The notes: generated from the letters alone by a model not told the origin. 64,000 nt of DNA from Aquincola tertiaricarbonis (GCF_000969605.1 NZ_JZUE01000010.1:1-64000); one strand, 5' to 3'; shown: positions 24,185 through 33,277, counted from the first letter of the stretch. Translations and numbers: made by a program.

Positions 24185-25091
24185 GGCCGGCTCCGGGAGA
24201 GGCAGGGCGGTGGGCCTTGCCGTGGGCTGTTGGAGACTCAGCGTCGGCCTTGAGCCGTCGCTGCACGCCCGGCACGGTGGTGCCGTCCTCGGGCGGTACA
24301 CCGTCGAGGTCAAACGCGTCGTTCCAGATCCCCACCACCGCCGTGCCCGCGCGCAGCGTCAGGCGCCGGGCCACCCGGTCGACCACCAGCAGGTCGTCTT
24401 CCATACGGGCGTTGACCAGGCTCTCGCGGCCATCGCCGAGCACTTGGAACACCGCCGGCACCTCGCGGTGGCCTGCAAAGCGCAGGTAGGTGAAGCGGCC
24501 GTCGTCAAAGACCAACGACGGCAGGATGTCCTGAGAGGCGGCGCCTTCGGCGAGGGAGTACGCAGTGTTGCGCACGAACGGCTTGGCAGCCAGTCGCTCG
24601 GCGACCAGTGTTTCGGGGGCCGGCAGCGGTGGGAGCCGGCTCGGCGCCAAGGGCACCGGCGTGGTTGCGCCTGCGGGCTGCGGCGGCGGTGCTGGCGGCA
24701 AGGGCGCTCGCACGGTCAGGCGGTAGACCGGCAGCTGGCGGCTGTCGTCGACCACCTGCAGGCGGAAGTTGTGCACGCGCCGGTCGGTGACGACAGCCAC
24801 CGTGTTGGGCGCCCGTGCATCGCTCTTGGGCTTGACGAACACGTGCCGCCCGCCGGGCTGGGCCGCGATGCACCAGACAGCGTCCGGCTTGCTGCAGTCG
24901 CCGCCCAGGCCGGCGGCCAGTTCACTGATGGCTTCGCCATCGTCGAGCACGATCAAGGTCACGACGCCACGTTGCACCGGCACGGTGAGCACCACCTGCG
25001 GGTCGTAGAACACGTCGCGCAGCCGCGGATCCGCCGAGGCGTTCAGGCCGGTCAGCAGCGCGGCGCAGCAGGTCCATGTGCGTGGCGTCAT
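24177..25091 (-). CDS. virB9: VirB9-type core-complex protein
   Basis: A 304-residue periplasmic/outer-membrane core component. After a signal-like start ending NASADP, the N-terminal domain contains DVFYDPQVVLTVPVQRGVVT and the C-terminal VirB10-contacting domain contains FDDGRFTYLRFAGHREVPAV and the NARMEDDLLVVDRVARRLTL strand pair. A proline-rich linker joins them around residues 130-160. Start overlaps the virB8 stop (ATGA). Confidence 0.9.
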   Translation of the reverse strand: MTPRTWTCCAALLTGLNASADPRLRDVFYDPQVVLTVPVQRGVVTLIVLDDGEAISELAAGLGGDCSKPDAVWCIAAQPGGRHVFVKPKSDARAPNTVAVVTDRRVHNFRLQVVDDSRQLPVYRLTVRAPLPPAPPPQPAGATTPVPLAPSRLPPLPAPETLVAERLAAKPFVRNTAYSLAEGAASQDILPSLVFDDGRFTYLRFAGHREVPAVFQVLGDGRESLVNARMEDDLLVVDRVARRLTLRAGTAVVGIWNDAFDLDGVPPEDGTTVPGVQRRLKADAESPTAHGKAHRPASPGAGHD

Positions 25092-25912
25092 GGCTTGCCT
25101 CCGGCGGCCGGCGCTGTTAGCTCGGGGTCCGACCGGTAGGCGGTCACGACAAAACCCAAGGGGTTCTCCAGCCGGTCGCGTTCATTGGCGAGCACCTTGG
25201 GTTGGTACTCAAAGACGACACTCGCCACATGGCGGCTGCTGATCTCCGGGGTCTGGCGGTCGCTGCGGTGCACGACTTTGTCGTAGGTGACGGTGGCGTC
25301 GCCGCGGTTGCCGCGGCGCCCGGCGGGGGACAAGCGCACGCCGATGACTTGGATGCGCCACTCCTCGGTAGCGGCCAGCTTCTTGTGCAGGGCGGCCTCG
25401 CCTTCGAACTGTCGGTTGTAGTCGGCAAAGACGGTGGGCACCGCCATGCGCGCGACTTGGTCGAAGTCGCGCTGCAGGAACATCCAGCTGTAGCCTTCCC
25501 GGGCCCGCACGAACGTGGCCAGGTTGTGTTTGTCGAGGGCGTCGAGCGAGGGGATGGTCTCCTCGGCCAGCCGCTGCTGGATGGTGGTCTCTCCGGTGAC
25601 CCGGTCGACAACGATCGGGATCTCGACGACCTGGCGCAGTGGGCCTTGCACGAAGACCGCGGCGATGCCGAGCAGGCCCAGCAGTCCGCCGGCCATAGCC
25701 ACCCGCCAGGCGCGCCGCTCGGAGCGCTCCAGCAGCACCGCGCGGTCGACTTCCCAGTCACGGTTGCGGGCGAACAGCTCGTCGGTGTCAGGCAGTTCTC
25801 TTGACGCAGGGTGGGACGTAGTCTCGGCACGACGCGGCAGGGGCGCTTCATCCGCCACGCCGGTGTCATCCGACCATGCGGCGGCGGCGCCTGGGCTCAG
25901 GACGGTGGTCAT
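25088..25912 (-). CDS. virB8: VirB8-type inner-membrane scaffold protein
   Basis: A 274-residue bitopic protein: polar cytoplasmic tail, one membrane helix at about residues 72-92 (VAMAGGLLGLLGIAAVFVQG), and a periplasmic NTF2-like domain. Family landmarks are NLATFVRAREGYSWMFLQRD and ISSRHVASVVFEYQPKVL. The gene begins 12 bases after virB5 and overlaps virB9 by four bases. Confidence 0.9.
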   Translation of the reverse strand: MTTVLSPGAAAAWSDDTGVADEAPLPRRAETTSHPASRELPDTDELFARNRDWEVDRAVLLERSERRAWRVAMAGGLLGLLGIAAVFVQGPLRQVVEIPIVVDRVTGETTIQQRLAEETIPSLDALDKHNLATFVRAREGYSWMFLQRDFDQVARMAVPTVFADYNRQFEGEAALHKKLAATEEWRIQVIGVRLSPAGRRGNRGDATVTYDKVVHRSDRQTPEISSRHVASVVFEYQPKVLANERDRLENPLGFVVTAYRSDPELTAPAAGGKP

Positions 25913-25924
25913 GGGGGCCTCGGT

Positions 25925-26635
25925 TCAGGGTAGGTAGTCGGCGATGCGGCCGGTGCGGCTCAGCATCTCGTACTGGCGTTCGCGTTCGCGCGAGCGGGCG
26001 ATGCGCTCCTCGCTGTCGGCCAGGCCCTGGAGCATCTGCAGTTGCGACAGCTCGTGGGCGAGCAAGGCGTTCTCGGCGCCGATGCGGGCTTGGATCTCCT
26101 GGACCGACTTCTGATCGGTGGTGGCGTCGATCTGGCCCATCAAGGCTTGGATCTGGTTTAGACGGCCAGCGGCCGAGCGCATGGCGTCCTGCAGCAAGCC
26201 CTTGTGCTGGTAGGGCTGCGCCAAAGTGGACTGGCAGGCCAGGCGGGCGTCACCTGTGCGGTCGGCACAGTTGTAGACCATGCCGACGTCCCGCAGCGCC
26301 TTGGCGGTGGCGCTCAGCCCGGAGTAGCCGGAGACGTTGACGGCGTTGACGACGTTGTAAGCCTCCGGCGGCACGTAGTTTTTGAGCAGCGGGTTGTTGA
26401 GGATGGTGCCCAGGCCGCGCATGCCGTTTAGGCTGTTGATCTGTGCCTGCAACTGGGTGATCTGCTGTACCTGGTTCTGGATGCTGGTGATGTCGTTGGC
26501 CACCTGCTGGATGGTTTGGGCCAGGTTGGCCGTGTCGATGACGGGGATGCCTTGGGCGACCGCGGGCCGGGGAAGCAGGGCAGCTGCCGCCATGGCAAAC
26601 GACAGGCGGGCGAGGGATCGACGCAGGCAGAACAT
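25925..26635 (-). CDS. virB5: VirB5/TrbJ-type pilus-tip protein
   Basis: A 236-residue exported protein. The signal peptide ends at PAVAQG; the rest is mainly helical with coiled-coil segments (IQQVANDITSIQNQVQQITQ) and the landmark NGMRGLGTILNNPLLKNYVP. In type IV systems this protein sits at the pilus tip and aids recipient contact. The ATG at 26635 has the strong site AAGGAGCTTGCC; the open frame extends upstream without meaning. It lies after virB6 here, whereas virB5 usually precedes virB6. Confidence 0.85.
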   Translation of the reverse strand: MFCLRRSLARLSFAMAAAALLPRPAVAQGIPVIDTANLAQTIQQVANDITSIQNQVQQITQLQAQINSLNGMRGLGTILNNPLLKNYVPPEAYNVVNAVNVSGYSGLSATAKALRDVGMVYNCADRTGDARLACQSTLAQPYQHKGLLQDAMRSAAGRLNQIQALMGQIDATTDQKSVQEIQARIGAENALLAHELSQLQMLQGLADSEERIARSRERERQYEMLSRTGRIADYLP

Positions 26636-26661
26636 GGCAAGCTCCTTGGTGGCAGCGAAGG

Positions 26662-27690
26662 TCAGGACTGGCCGCGCAAGGCGGCGCGGCGGTAGGCGGG
26701 GGTGCGCGAGACGGCGGAGGCCGCTGCTGCGCTGGCGTGCCCGAGCAGGCCGGCGCCGGCGCGCACGGTGCCCCCCTGACCGGCTGCGGCAGAGGGACTG
26801 CGGGCGTGCGAAATCGAGCGCAGGCCGGCGATCATCATGGCGTTCTGCACCATCTGTAGGCCCTGCTGGACGGGGGCACCGCCGGTCAGGGCGGCGGCCA
26901 GGCCCGGCGCTTGGAAGCAGATGATGGCCATCAGCACCATGACGACGCAATACTTGAGGGTTTCAGCGACGACGTTGAAGGTGGGTCCGAGAAAGCCGCC
27001 TTGGTCTCGCACGGCCTGAACAATCGTTTCGCCAAGGTACATGCTTAGTCCTAACGCGAAGAATGCGAACCAGCCAAGCACAACGGTGTTCAAGACGACC
27101 GACAGCCAACTGTCGAAGAAGCGGGCAGTTGGTCGCCAGGCAAGGCAAAGTACGAAGAGCGGCCCTACCGCAATGACAAAAGCCATGAGTAGCTTGGCAA
27201 GCGTTACGACGAAGAGCGCGACACACAGGAACACGATCGTTCCTAGTGCAGTGAGAATCGATGCCAAGACAAGGTCAAGTCGCAAGATGCCTGCGTCTTT
27301 CAACAGCTCAAGAATGAGTTGCAAGGCCCTCTCAGTGAACGCATCGATCAGTGCGTACGGTGAAGTGACGGCTGAGGCATCTGCCGCTGCTGGGAGGAAA
27401 GTTGTGGCGACGCCCAACGCCAGCCCGTTGGCAGCGTCAGAAATGGTTTGGACGTAAAGACCCGACTGCAGCGAGAGCGAAAGGATGATGCCAACCTTGA
27501 ACACGTTCCAAAGCAGGCTGGGTATCGCTTGGTTGACTTCGCCGCGCGCAATGGCCCAGCCATATAAGCCGATCCACAGAGTCATTCCAGTCAATGCAAC
27601 TGGTCGGACGCCGGTCATGAGTGAGCTCACTGCACCTAGCACGAAGCCGTCCAGAACCACATCTAATTGGATTCCAAGCCAAGTAAACAT
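26662..27690 (-). CDS. virB6: VirB6/TrbL-type polytopic channel protein
   Basis: A 342-residue inner-membrane protein with six or seven hydrophobic segments, including VALTGMTLWIGLYGWAIARG, ILTALGTIVFLCVALFVVTL, LLMAFVIAVGPLFVLCLAW and YCVVMVLMAIICFQAPGLAA, as in VirB6/TrbL. The cytoplasmic C-tail is Ala/Ser/Arg-rich. The ATG at 27690 gives the family length. The part coding for residues 1-220 is clearly lower in G+C than its end and than all neighbouring vir genes, a sign of allele replacement by recombination. Confidence 0.87.
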   Translation of the reverse strand: MFTWLGIQLDVVLDGFVLGAVSSLMTGVRPVALTGMTLWIGLYGWAIARGEVNQAIPSLLWNVFKVGIILSLSLQSGLYVQTISDAANGLALGVATTFLPAAADASAVTSPYALIDAFTERALQLILELLKDAGILRLDLVLASILTALGTIVFLCVALFVVTLAKLLMAFVIAVGPLFVLCLAWRPTARFFDSWLSVVLNTVVLGWFAFFALGLSMYLGETIVQAVRDQGGFLGPTFNVVAETLKYCVVMVLMAIICFQAPGLAAALTGGAPVQQGLQMVQNAMMIAGLRSISHARSPSAAAGQGGTVRAGAGLLGHASAAAASAVSRTPAYRRAALRGQS

Positions 27691-27703
27691 GAACGTAGAT
27701 CCG

Positions 27704-28114
27704 TTATTGCACGGCGGAGTAAGGCAGCGCCTTAGTGCTGACGCATCTGCTCTGCAGGTTCGGATGCTGGCACTGGAGCCAAATGCCGCCAGACTTAACA
27801 ATCCAAAGTCGGCTTCTCTTCTCCAACCCGAATGTTGATGACCGGCACGTGGTCGGCCTCGCGTACAGCTCGGTGCATTCTTCGATTCCATTCTGCGTCT
27901 CCACCATCCGCCATCCACCTCCAGAGCAACCGGGACGAGCGGCTGGGCATGGCTGAGGCATCAAAGTGTCAGCAGGTTGGGGAGGCGTCTCCACCCGCCG
28001 GCTGCCATCCGGCAGGATCTTGACGGCCTCGTTGCCCTTGACAAACTGGGCTGTGGCGGCGGTGGCGGCCAGCAGCAGGCTGGCCACGGCGGTGACAACT
28101 GCGGTGGTGTTCAT
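27704..28114 (-). CDS. Small exported cysteine-containing protein between virB4 and virB6
   Basis: A 136-residue protein with a signal peptide (VVTAVASLLLAATAATAQ) and about seven cysteines in the mature part, including PQPCPAARPGCSG and a pair near the end (LQCQHPNLQSRC). Its ATG overlaps the virB4 stop (ATGA), so it belongs to the secretion operon. It holds a position where other systems have virB5 or virB7 but resembles neither. The 3' half has the same lowered G+C as the adjacent virB6 segment. Function unknown. Confidence 0.7.
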   Translation of the reverse strand: MNTTAVVTAVASLLLAATAATAQFVKGNEAVKILPDGSRRVETPPQPADTLMPQPCPAARPGCSGGGWRMVETQNGIEECTELYARPTTCRSSTFGLEKRSRLWIVKSGGIWLQCQHPNLQSRCVSTKALPYSAVQ

Positions 28115-30612
28115 GCGACCCTCCGGACGATGCGCAGCCGACGATCGTGAACCTCTTGCTGAAGCGCGGGAAGCCACTGAAACGGATCGTCACCATGGCG
28201 TTCACGCAGCGAGTCGAGCAGTGCCAGGTGCTCGGTGGTGGCCGACAGCACGGTGATGAGGTCATTCAGGCCGGTGAGGTCGAGCTCACAGACGGCGCTG
28301 GTCGTTCCCTGCTTGAACAGGAAGCGCCGGCCGCCGTGCTGGCCCAAGCTGCGTACGATCTCGAACTCTGCTTCGCTTAGCCCGAAGCCGCCCATGTACT
28401 CCTCGCGCACCGCATCGGTGTTGGCCAGGAAGATCTTGGTCACGCTCTGCTCGACCATGGTCCGCCCGATGGGCTGCCGGAGCACGTCCGAGGGGCTCTG
28501 CGTGTCAAAGATCCCCAACCCGTTGTGCTTGCGGATGGTCTTCTGCTGCTGCTTCGCGAAGTCGCTGAAGACCTCGTGGTCCAGCGCCTTCCAGAACTCA
28601 GAGATGACGTAGATCAGCCGCTCGCCGGTGATGCGCTCCTGCATCGCTTGCAGCAGCACCATCATCACCGGCGTGCGCACCTCCGGCAGCTCGAGGAAGT
28701 CGGTGGTGTCGAAGCCCAGGATCGGTGCGTCGTGCAGCGATTGCAGCTGGTCGTCCGCTTCGTCGAACACCCAGCCGAGTGCCCCGCCGGCGCACCACCG
28801 TCCGAGGCGGTCGTACAAGCTGTTGGCGCCCGCCTTGGGCAGGTTCTGTCGCACGGTCGACAGTCGCCGCAGCGCCGCCGGCATGCTGGCGACGGCCTTG
28901 ACGGCTTCCGCAATGGCCCGCTCGTCGGCCGGCAGCAGTGGCAGCGCCGGCGTATGCAGGCAGGTGCGTACGAGCTGCGCCCAGGCCTGCAGCCGCGCCG
29001 GCGTCGCCTCGTGCTGCAGCGGGTTAAGCCCGGTCGGCTGCCCGGCCTGCAGGCGCAGGTACCGGCCGCCGAGCGCCCGGATCGCAATCTCACAGCCCCG
29101 GTCCAGGTCGAACAGCACCAGCCGCGGCGCGGGCGTCCACTTGCGCGTCAGCACCAGCAGGAACATCTCTAACGTCGTCTTGCCCACCCCGGTCGAGCCG
29201 ATGATCAGCGTGTTGCCCGGCAGGGCCTGGTCGCTGCTGTCCTGGCCGGCCGGGCTGCTGTGCAAGTTCAGGTAAAACGGCTGACCGGACGGTGTGCGCA
29301 GCAAGGTGAGCGCTTCACCCCACGGGTTGCCGTCGCGCTTGCCGCGGGCGAAGTTGTGCCCGCTGGCCAACGCCGCAAACGCACGCGACGACAGCTTGGC
29401 CTCCCGCGGCCGCCACTGCCAGTTACCCGGCCACTGCGCAAACCAGGCCGCGTCGGCCACCAGGTCCACCGGGGCCATCTGCAGGCTGGAGGATTCGCCC
29501 ACCGCCCCGATGGCCTGTGCCGCCCGGCGGCCGGCGTCGGCGACATCGTCGCCAAACACCACCAGGCTGTAGTGGTACTCCCCCATGCAGAACTGGCCAT
29601 CCCCCAGGTCGTTCAGCGCCGCGTCCATGTCGGCCACTTGAGTGGCCACGACGTCGTCGCTGGCGATCAACTGGTCGCGCTGCAGCGTCAGCGCCCGCAG
29701 GGCATCCCGCCGCGGCAAGATCGAAAAGCTCTGCGTCTCGATGAACTCGCTGGCCTCGTAGAGCAGGGCATTCAGCACACCCGGCTCCACGGCGTCGGCG
29801 TACTCCTTGATGTCCACCAGCGCGGCGTAGCGGCGGATACCGCCGTGGCGCAGCTCGAGCTTGTCGCCGCCGAAGGACAGCCGGGTAGTCGGCAGCGTGC
29901 GGTACAGCGGCCCGGCGGCCAGCGGCACCGGGCGCCAGCAGCCATTGACCAGGTAGCCAAGGAATTCGGCCACTTCAGAGTACAGCCGGCCCTGGTGCTC
30001 CCGGGCACCGAGCAGCTGCGGCCCGAAACTGCGCAGCACGCGTTCGACCAGCGCCGAGCGTTCGGCCATCTCGACTAGGGCGTCGGCCTGCTGGCGGGCG
30101 ATGGCGTCGCGGGTGCGCTGGGTCAACTGCAAGGCGCGGCCGACTCGGGACACGGTGGGCCGGTAGACCAGCGTCAGGTACAGCTCGTTGCTCATCATGC
30201 GCCGGGCTCCGAGGCGGTCCTGGTAGGCACGGGAGAGGTCCTGCGCAAACCCAGGCTCGGCCGGGTCGGCGAGGCGGTCGGACACCACCCGGTGCAGCCG
30301 GTGCGTCCAGACGGCCCAGTGGCCCCCGGCTAGGTTGCGCAGCAGGCTGGACAGCGCCTCGTGGCGCTCGGCGATCACCGGCTCATCGGCGCACTCAAAC
30401 GGGATGCCGTCCAGCCGCCAGACCCGCAGGTAGTCGCCGCCCCGGGTCAGCACGTCGTTGGGCGTCAGCACCGAAGAGAAGGGAATGAAACGCGACAGCG
30501 GGTTCTCCACCTGCGCCTGCTGCCAGCAACGCGGGTGCAGGACGTGGGACACCGGCCGGCGCCGCACTCGGCGTGGGGCGGGCCGCTGCGGGCCCTCAGC
30601 GGCGGTAAGCAT
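28111..30612 (-). CDS. virB4: VirB4-type secretion ATPase
   Basis: An 833-residue ATPase that powers pilus assembly and substrate transfer. The N-terminal domain has the CagE/TrbE/VirB features (GDYLRVWRLDGIPFE). Walker A is IIGSTGVGKTT near residue 470; Walker B lies in YVISEFWKALDHEVFSDFAK, and the conserved IRKHNGLGIFDTQSPSDVLR motif follows. The ATG at 30612 has a GGGGAG site and overlaps the virB3 end by 17 bases; an upstream ATG at 30642 would overlap more. The frame is intact. Confidence 0.92.
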   Translation of the reverse strand: MLTAAEGPQRPAPRRVRRRPVSHVLHPRCWQQAQVENPLSRFIPFSSVLTPNDVLTRGGDYLRVWRLDGIPFECADEPVIAERHEALSSLLRNLAGGHWAVWTHRLHRVVSDRLADPAEPGFAQDLSRAYQDRLGARRMMSNELYLTLVYRPTVSRVGRALQLTQRTRDAIARQQADALVEMAERSALVERVLRSFGPQLLGAREHQGRLYSEVAEFLGYLVNGCWRPVPLAAGPLYRTLPTTRLSFGGDKLELRHGGIRRYAALVDIKEYADAVEPGVLNALLYEASEFIETQSFSILPRRDALRALTLQRDQLIASDDVVATQVADMDAALNDLGDGQFCMGEYHYSLVVFGDDVADAGRRAAQAIGAVGESSSLQMAPVDLVADAAWFAQWPGNWQWRPREAKLSSRAFAALASGHNFARGKRDGNPWGEALTLLRTPSGQPFYLNLHSSPAGQDSSDQALPGNTLIIGSTGVGKTTLEMFLLVLTRKWTPAPRLVLFDLDRGCEIAIRALGGRYLRLQAGQPTGLNPLQHEATPARLQAWAQLVRTCLHTPALPLLPADERAIAEAVKAVASMPAALRRLSTVRQNLPKAGANSLYDRLGRWCAGGALGWVFDEADDQLQSLHDAPILGFDTTDFLELPEVRTPVMMVLLQAMQERITGERLIYVISEFWKALDHEVFSDFAKQQQKTIRKHNGLGIFDTQSPSDVLRQPIGRTMVEQSVTKIFLANTDAVREEYMGGFGLSEAEFEIVRSLGQHGGRRFLFKQGTTSAVCELDLTGLNDLITVLSATTEHLALLDSLRERHGDDPFQWLPALQQEVHDRRLRIVRRVA

Positions 30613-30928
30613 CACGGGCTCCCCGGTAAAGGGTGGGTGCATAGCTGCGCGACTGCCAGAAGCGCTGGTTGCGCTGCGGCCAACGCAGCTTGAGCGCCAG
30701 GTAGGCCTGCCAGAAACTCTGGTCGTCCTGGGCGGTGACCAGGCGCATGGCCGCCAACGCCGGCACCCAGGCCAGCGCCACGCCGAGCGCGATCCAGCCG
30801 CTGAGGAGCAGGCCGCCCCATAGCATCAGCAGGAACCCGGTGCCCAGCACCAGCACCAGCGGCACCAGCGGGATGCCCAGCTTCATGGCCGGACGCGTGG
30901 CGCCCTTGTAGATGACCTCGGCGTTCAC
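30596..30928 (-). CDS. virB3: VirB3-type inner-membrane protein
   Basis: A 110-residue protein with the VirB3 pattern: a short N-terminus (YKGATRPAMKLGIPLVP) leading into two adjacent membrane segments (about residues 18-38 and 40-62), and a basic, aromatic C-tail (FWQAYLALKLRWPQRNQRFW). It supports VirB4 in pilus biogenesis. It starts nine bases after virB2. Confidence 0.85.
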   Translation of the reverse strand: MNAEVIYKGATRPAMKLGIPLVPLVLVLGTGFLLMLWGGLLLSGWIALGVALAWVPALAAMRLVTAQDDQSFWQAYLALKLRWPQRNQRFWQSRSYAPTLYRGARDAYRR

Positions 30929-30937
30929 GGCGAGGCC

Positions 30938-31219
30938 TCAGTTGACGATGTAGGCCGCGAAGGCGCCGGCGCCACCGACCAGCGTGCCGCCGATCAGCAC
31001 ATTGGCCACGTCGGACAGGCGGGCGCCCTGGAAGATCATTTTGAAGCCCGCCCAGATGATGGCGATGGTGACCACTGCCACCGAGATGGTCACCAGAATG
31101 GTGTTGATGTTGACGACGGTGGTGTTGACCTTGTCGAAGCCCTGGGCACGCACGGCGGCGGCCACCATTGGCAGGACGACGAACTTGGCGATGCGGGCGC
31201 AGCGGACAGATCGGCTCAT
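30938..31219 (-). CDS. virB2: VirB2-type pilin
   Basis: A 93-residue prepilin. The signal segment ends near VRAQG; the mature part has two hydrophobic helices (TILVTISVAVVTIAIIWAGF and VANVLIGGTLVGGAGAFAAY) separated by the KMIFQGAR loop typical of VirB2/TrbC. ATG at 31219 has GAAGGAGCC upstream and overlaps the virB1 stop (ATGA). Confidence 0.88.
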   Translation of the reverse strand: MSRSVRCARIAKFVVLPMVAAAVRAQGFDKVNTTVVNINTILVTISVAVVTIAIIWAGFKMIFQGARLSDVANVLIGGTLVGGAGAFAAYIVN

Positions 31220-31740
31220 GATGGCTCCTTCGGGAAGAAAGGCGGGACAGGGGAGGTGGCCGGCAATGCCCGGATAGCGGTGCGGACGCGGTGCACGTAG
31301 CCGTGCTGGAAACCGGTGGAGAAGTTGCTGCTGTAGTAGCAGGACAGCGAGCGCTGCAGGGCCTGCTGCGTAGAAGCAAGGGAAGGCGAACCCGCATCGC
31401 GGACAGTCGCCTTGCCAAAACACTCCAGCAGGACCGTCTGCATGGCCGCTAGATTGCGGCAGGGCTCGAAGGCGGTGTCGAGTGACAGGCCGAGGCGGGG
31501 CAGGTTGCGCACGTTGATCTGCCCGAGCCCGACACTGAAGTTCCAGCCGGCGGCGTGCAGGGCACGCGCGGTCGCCAGCGCTTCTGCGGCGTTGCGGGGC
31601 TGGTGCTGGAGGGCGCCGCCCACCACGCCGATGGCCCAGGGGTTGAAGCTGCTCTCCGTGCGCAGCAACGCCAGTGCCGTGCTGCTGTGCACCTGGGGTG
31701 CACACGTCAGCAGTAGAGGGACGAGCCAAGTGGGGGCCAT
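31216..31740 (-). CDS. virB1: VirB1-type lytic transglycosylase
   Basis: A 174-residue peptidoglycan-cleaving enzyme that makes room for the channel. A short signal peptide precedes the SLT domain; the catalytic glutamate is in ALLRTESSFNPWAIGV, and NFSVGLGQINVRNLPRLG is the second landmark. C-terminal SLSCYYSSNFSTGFQHGYVH fits VirB1 proteins. The ATG at 31740 follows the upstream membrane-protein gene by seven bases. Confidence 0.88.
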   Translation of the reverse strand: MAPTWLVPLLLTCAPQVHSSTALALLRTESSFNPWAIGVVGGALQHQPRNAAEALATARALHAAGWNFSVGLGQINVRNLPRLGLSLDTAFEPCRNLAAMQTVLLECFGKATVRDAGSPSLASTQQALQRSLSCYYSSNFSTGFQHGYVHRVRTAIRALPATSPVPPFFPKEPS

Positions 31741-31747
31741 GGTCGTC

Positions 31748-32287
31748 TCACGGTGCCGTTGGGTCGGGGACAACAGGTGGCTGCGCGGCCACCCAAGCCG
31801 CGTAGTCGTCCTCGAAGCGGCGGTTCCAAGAACCCAGTTGGGCCTGGGCCGCGGGACTGAACTCACTGACGGCCTCACCGTCACGGCGCCACCAGGTGCG
31901 CACAAACGGCTCGCCGCGGATGGACACCGACACCGCGCCTTCAAAGGCACAGTCGTATTGCGTGCTGTTCTCGGTGTCGAACGACGAGACGTACTGCGGC
32001 GGGCAGAAGTCCGGTGCACTCGCCCACTGGTGTGCGGCGCTGTTGCCAGCGCCAGCCATGGCACACGTGGGGAACGGCCTGCCGAGCGCCAGGTCGCGAA
32101 ACAGCTGGCGGACGGGCGGAACGCACTGCGGGATCGCTTGCCAGCTGGGTGCGGCCAGGCAGAGTAGGACGAGACAGCCGTCGACGGCGAGGCACGGGAA
32201 AACAAGGGTAAGTCCCACAAGAGACACCGCTGCTTTCAGCGGCGGCGAAGAATGGAATCTGAATGAGGTTGAGATCTGCGATTGCAT
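31748..32287 (-). CDS. First gene of the transfer operon: exported protein of unknown function
   Basis: A 179-residue protein with a long N-terminal hydrophobic region (VSLVGLTLVFPCLAVDGCLV), then a soluble part with several cysteines and aromatic residues. It is immediately before virB1 on the same strand, and no gene lies upstream on that strand for 700 bases, so the transfer operon probably starts here. No domain is recognised. Confidence 0.6.
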   Translation of the reverse strand: MQSQISTSFRFHSSPPLKAAVSLVGLTLVFPCLAVDGCLVLLCLAAPSWQAIPQCVPPVRQLFRDLALGRPFPTCAMAGAGNSAAHQWASAPDFCPPQYVSSFDTENSTQYDCAFEGAVSVSIRGEPFVRTWWRRDGEAVSEFSPAAQAQLGSWNRRFEDDYAAWVAAQPPVVPDPTAP

Positions 32288-32995
32288 AAGTCATTCCTTC
32301 AGAACGAACTCTCTGGCCGCAAGGGACGCAATCTGCTGATAAGTCGCCGATTGAAGTTCCGTCTGGAGAAGCGGTTGCATCTAGTAGCCGTACGACATAG
32401 CGAAGCGAAAACGATGAGCTATCTTTAGGCGGCTGGAGGTGTGGCCTCTGAGCAAGGCAGGAGATGACCCTGCTAGGTCCTACAGTCAGCATTGTTGGTT
32501 GAAGCAACTTCCGACGGGGGCGAACGCTTTCTTTTGTGGACGCAGCGGTCCAGACCTTTGCTTTTGATGTGATTGCTCAACGGGGTCCGAATGCAACGGA
32601 TGGCTTCAGTGTTCTCCCCAGTGAAATAGCGGAGAGATGAGTCATGCGAAACGTTATTTGGATCGACATGCATGGCCGTTACTCGTGTTGGGCAAATGTA
32701 TGCGTTCAATATAGGCACTTGCAGTGACTCATCAGCATATGAAAAAGCGGAAAATTTCAGCGGTGGATGAGGCGTGATCGCGAGCTGATCGCAGCCTGCA
32801 GCGAATGACTGGACAGGCGACGCGGCAAACAGCGGCCCATGGCGTTGCATGTTGTTGCAACTTGCTGATTTCTCTGGTAGAAATTGTGCGTGCGGGCTCG
32901 GCAGGCATACGTTAGCTTCGTAGCTGCGTCCGGAACGCTGTGAGACGATGTTCTCAATACAGTGCGCTGCCACCTGACAGGTTGCGAGGTGCTAT
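32288..32995. other. Divergent regulatory region of lower G+C
   Basis: This 708-bp gap separates the minus-strand transfer operon from plus-strand cargo genes and should hold both promoters. It is visibly lower in G+C. GTTGCA-N6-TGCAAC at 32844-32861 and ACCTG-A-CAGGT at 32972-32982 are inverted repeats; the second lies 13 bases before the ATG at 32996. A minus-strand open frame at 32473-32973 has no ribosome-binding site or family resemblance. Confidence 0.5.
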
Positions 32996-33277
32996 ATGGC
33001 TGACTTTTCCGTCCCTTGTCCGCGGTGCGGCGCACCCAAAGAAGATGCGTTCGAGGTCATGTCGAGGGGCCGGTCTGATTGGACGCAGTGCCCTAGCTGC
33101 CTATCAGAGTTTCGCTATCTGATCTTGCTGTGCGATGGTTGCGATGAAGAGTCGCCCTTCACGTGGACGAGCGCCAGGGAGGGGAAGTGTTTCTCCGGCT
33201 TGGTGTGTCACTCGTGCGGACGAGCGTTAGCCAATCATGAAGAACCGACTGCATCAATGCCAGCCAGCAGCGAGTGA
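32996..33277 (+). CDS. Small multi-zinc-ribbon protein
   Basis: A 93-residue protein with four CxxC pairs: CPRC at 8-11, CPSC at 32-35, CDGC at 46-49 and CHSC at 71-74, enough for two zinc ribbons. It starts at an ATG preceded by GCGAGG. Its 3' end overlaps the next frame by 41 bases. It is the first gene of the lower-GC cargo set that includes the LuxR-type regulator. Function is unknown. Confidence 0.6.
   Translation: MADFSVPCPRCGAPKEDAFEVMSRGRSDWTQCPSCLSEFRYLILLCDGCDEESPFTWTSAREGKCFSGLVCHSCGRALANHEEPTASMPASSE

Noticed and set aside
32844-32861. GTTGCA-N6-TGCAAC as a fourth Zur box
   Set aside because: The half-sites face outward compared with the GCAAC-N3-GTTGC arrangement of the three boxes, and no zinc gene is near.
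32473-32973. Minus-strand 166-codon frame in the divergent regulatory region
   Set aside because: No ribosome-binding site, scattered cysteines and histidines without pattern, and no family resemblance.
32972-32982. ACCTG-A-CAGGT as a lux box for the LuxR solo
   Set aside because: Half-sites look right but classical lux boxes have about ten bases between CTG and CAG; here only one separates the arms, so a LuxR dimer would not fit in the normal way.
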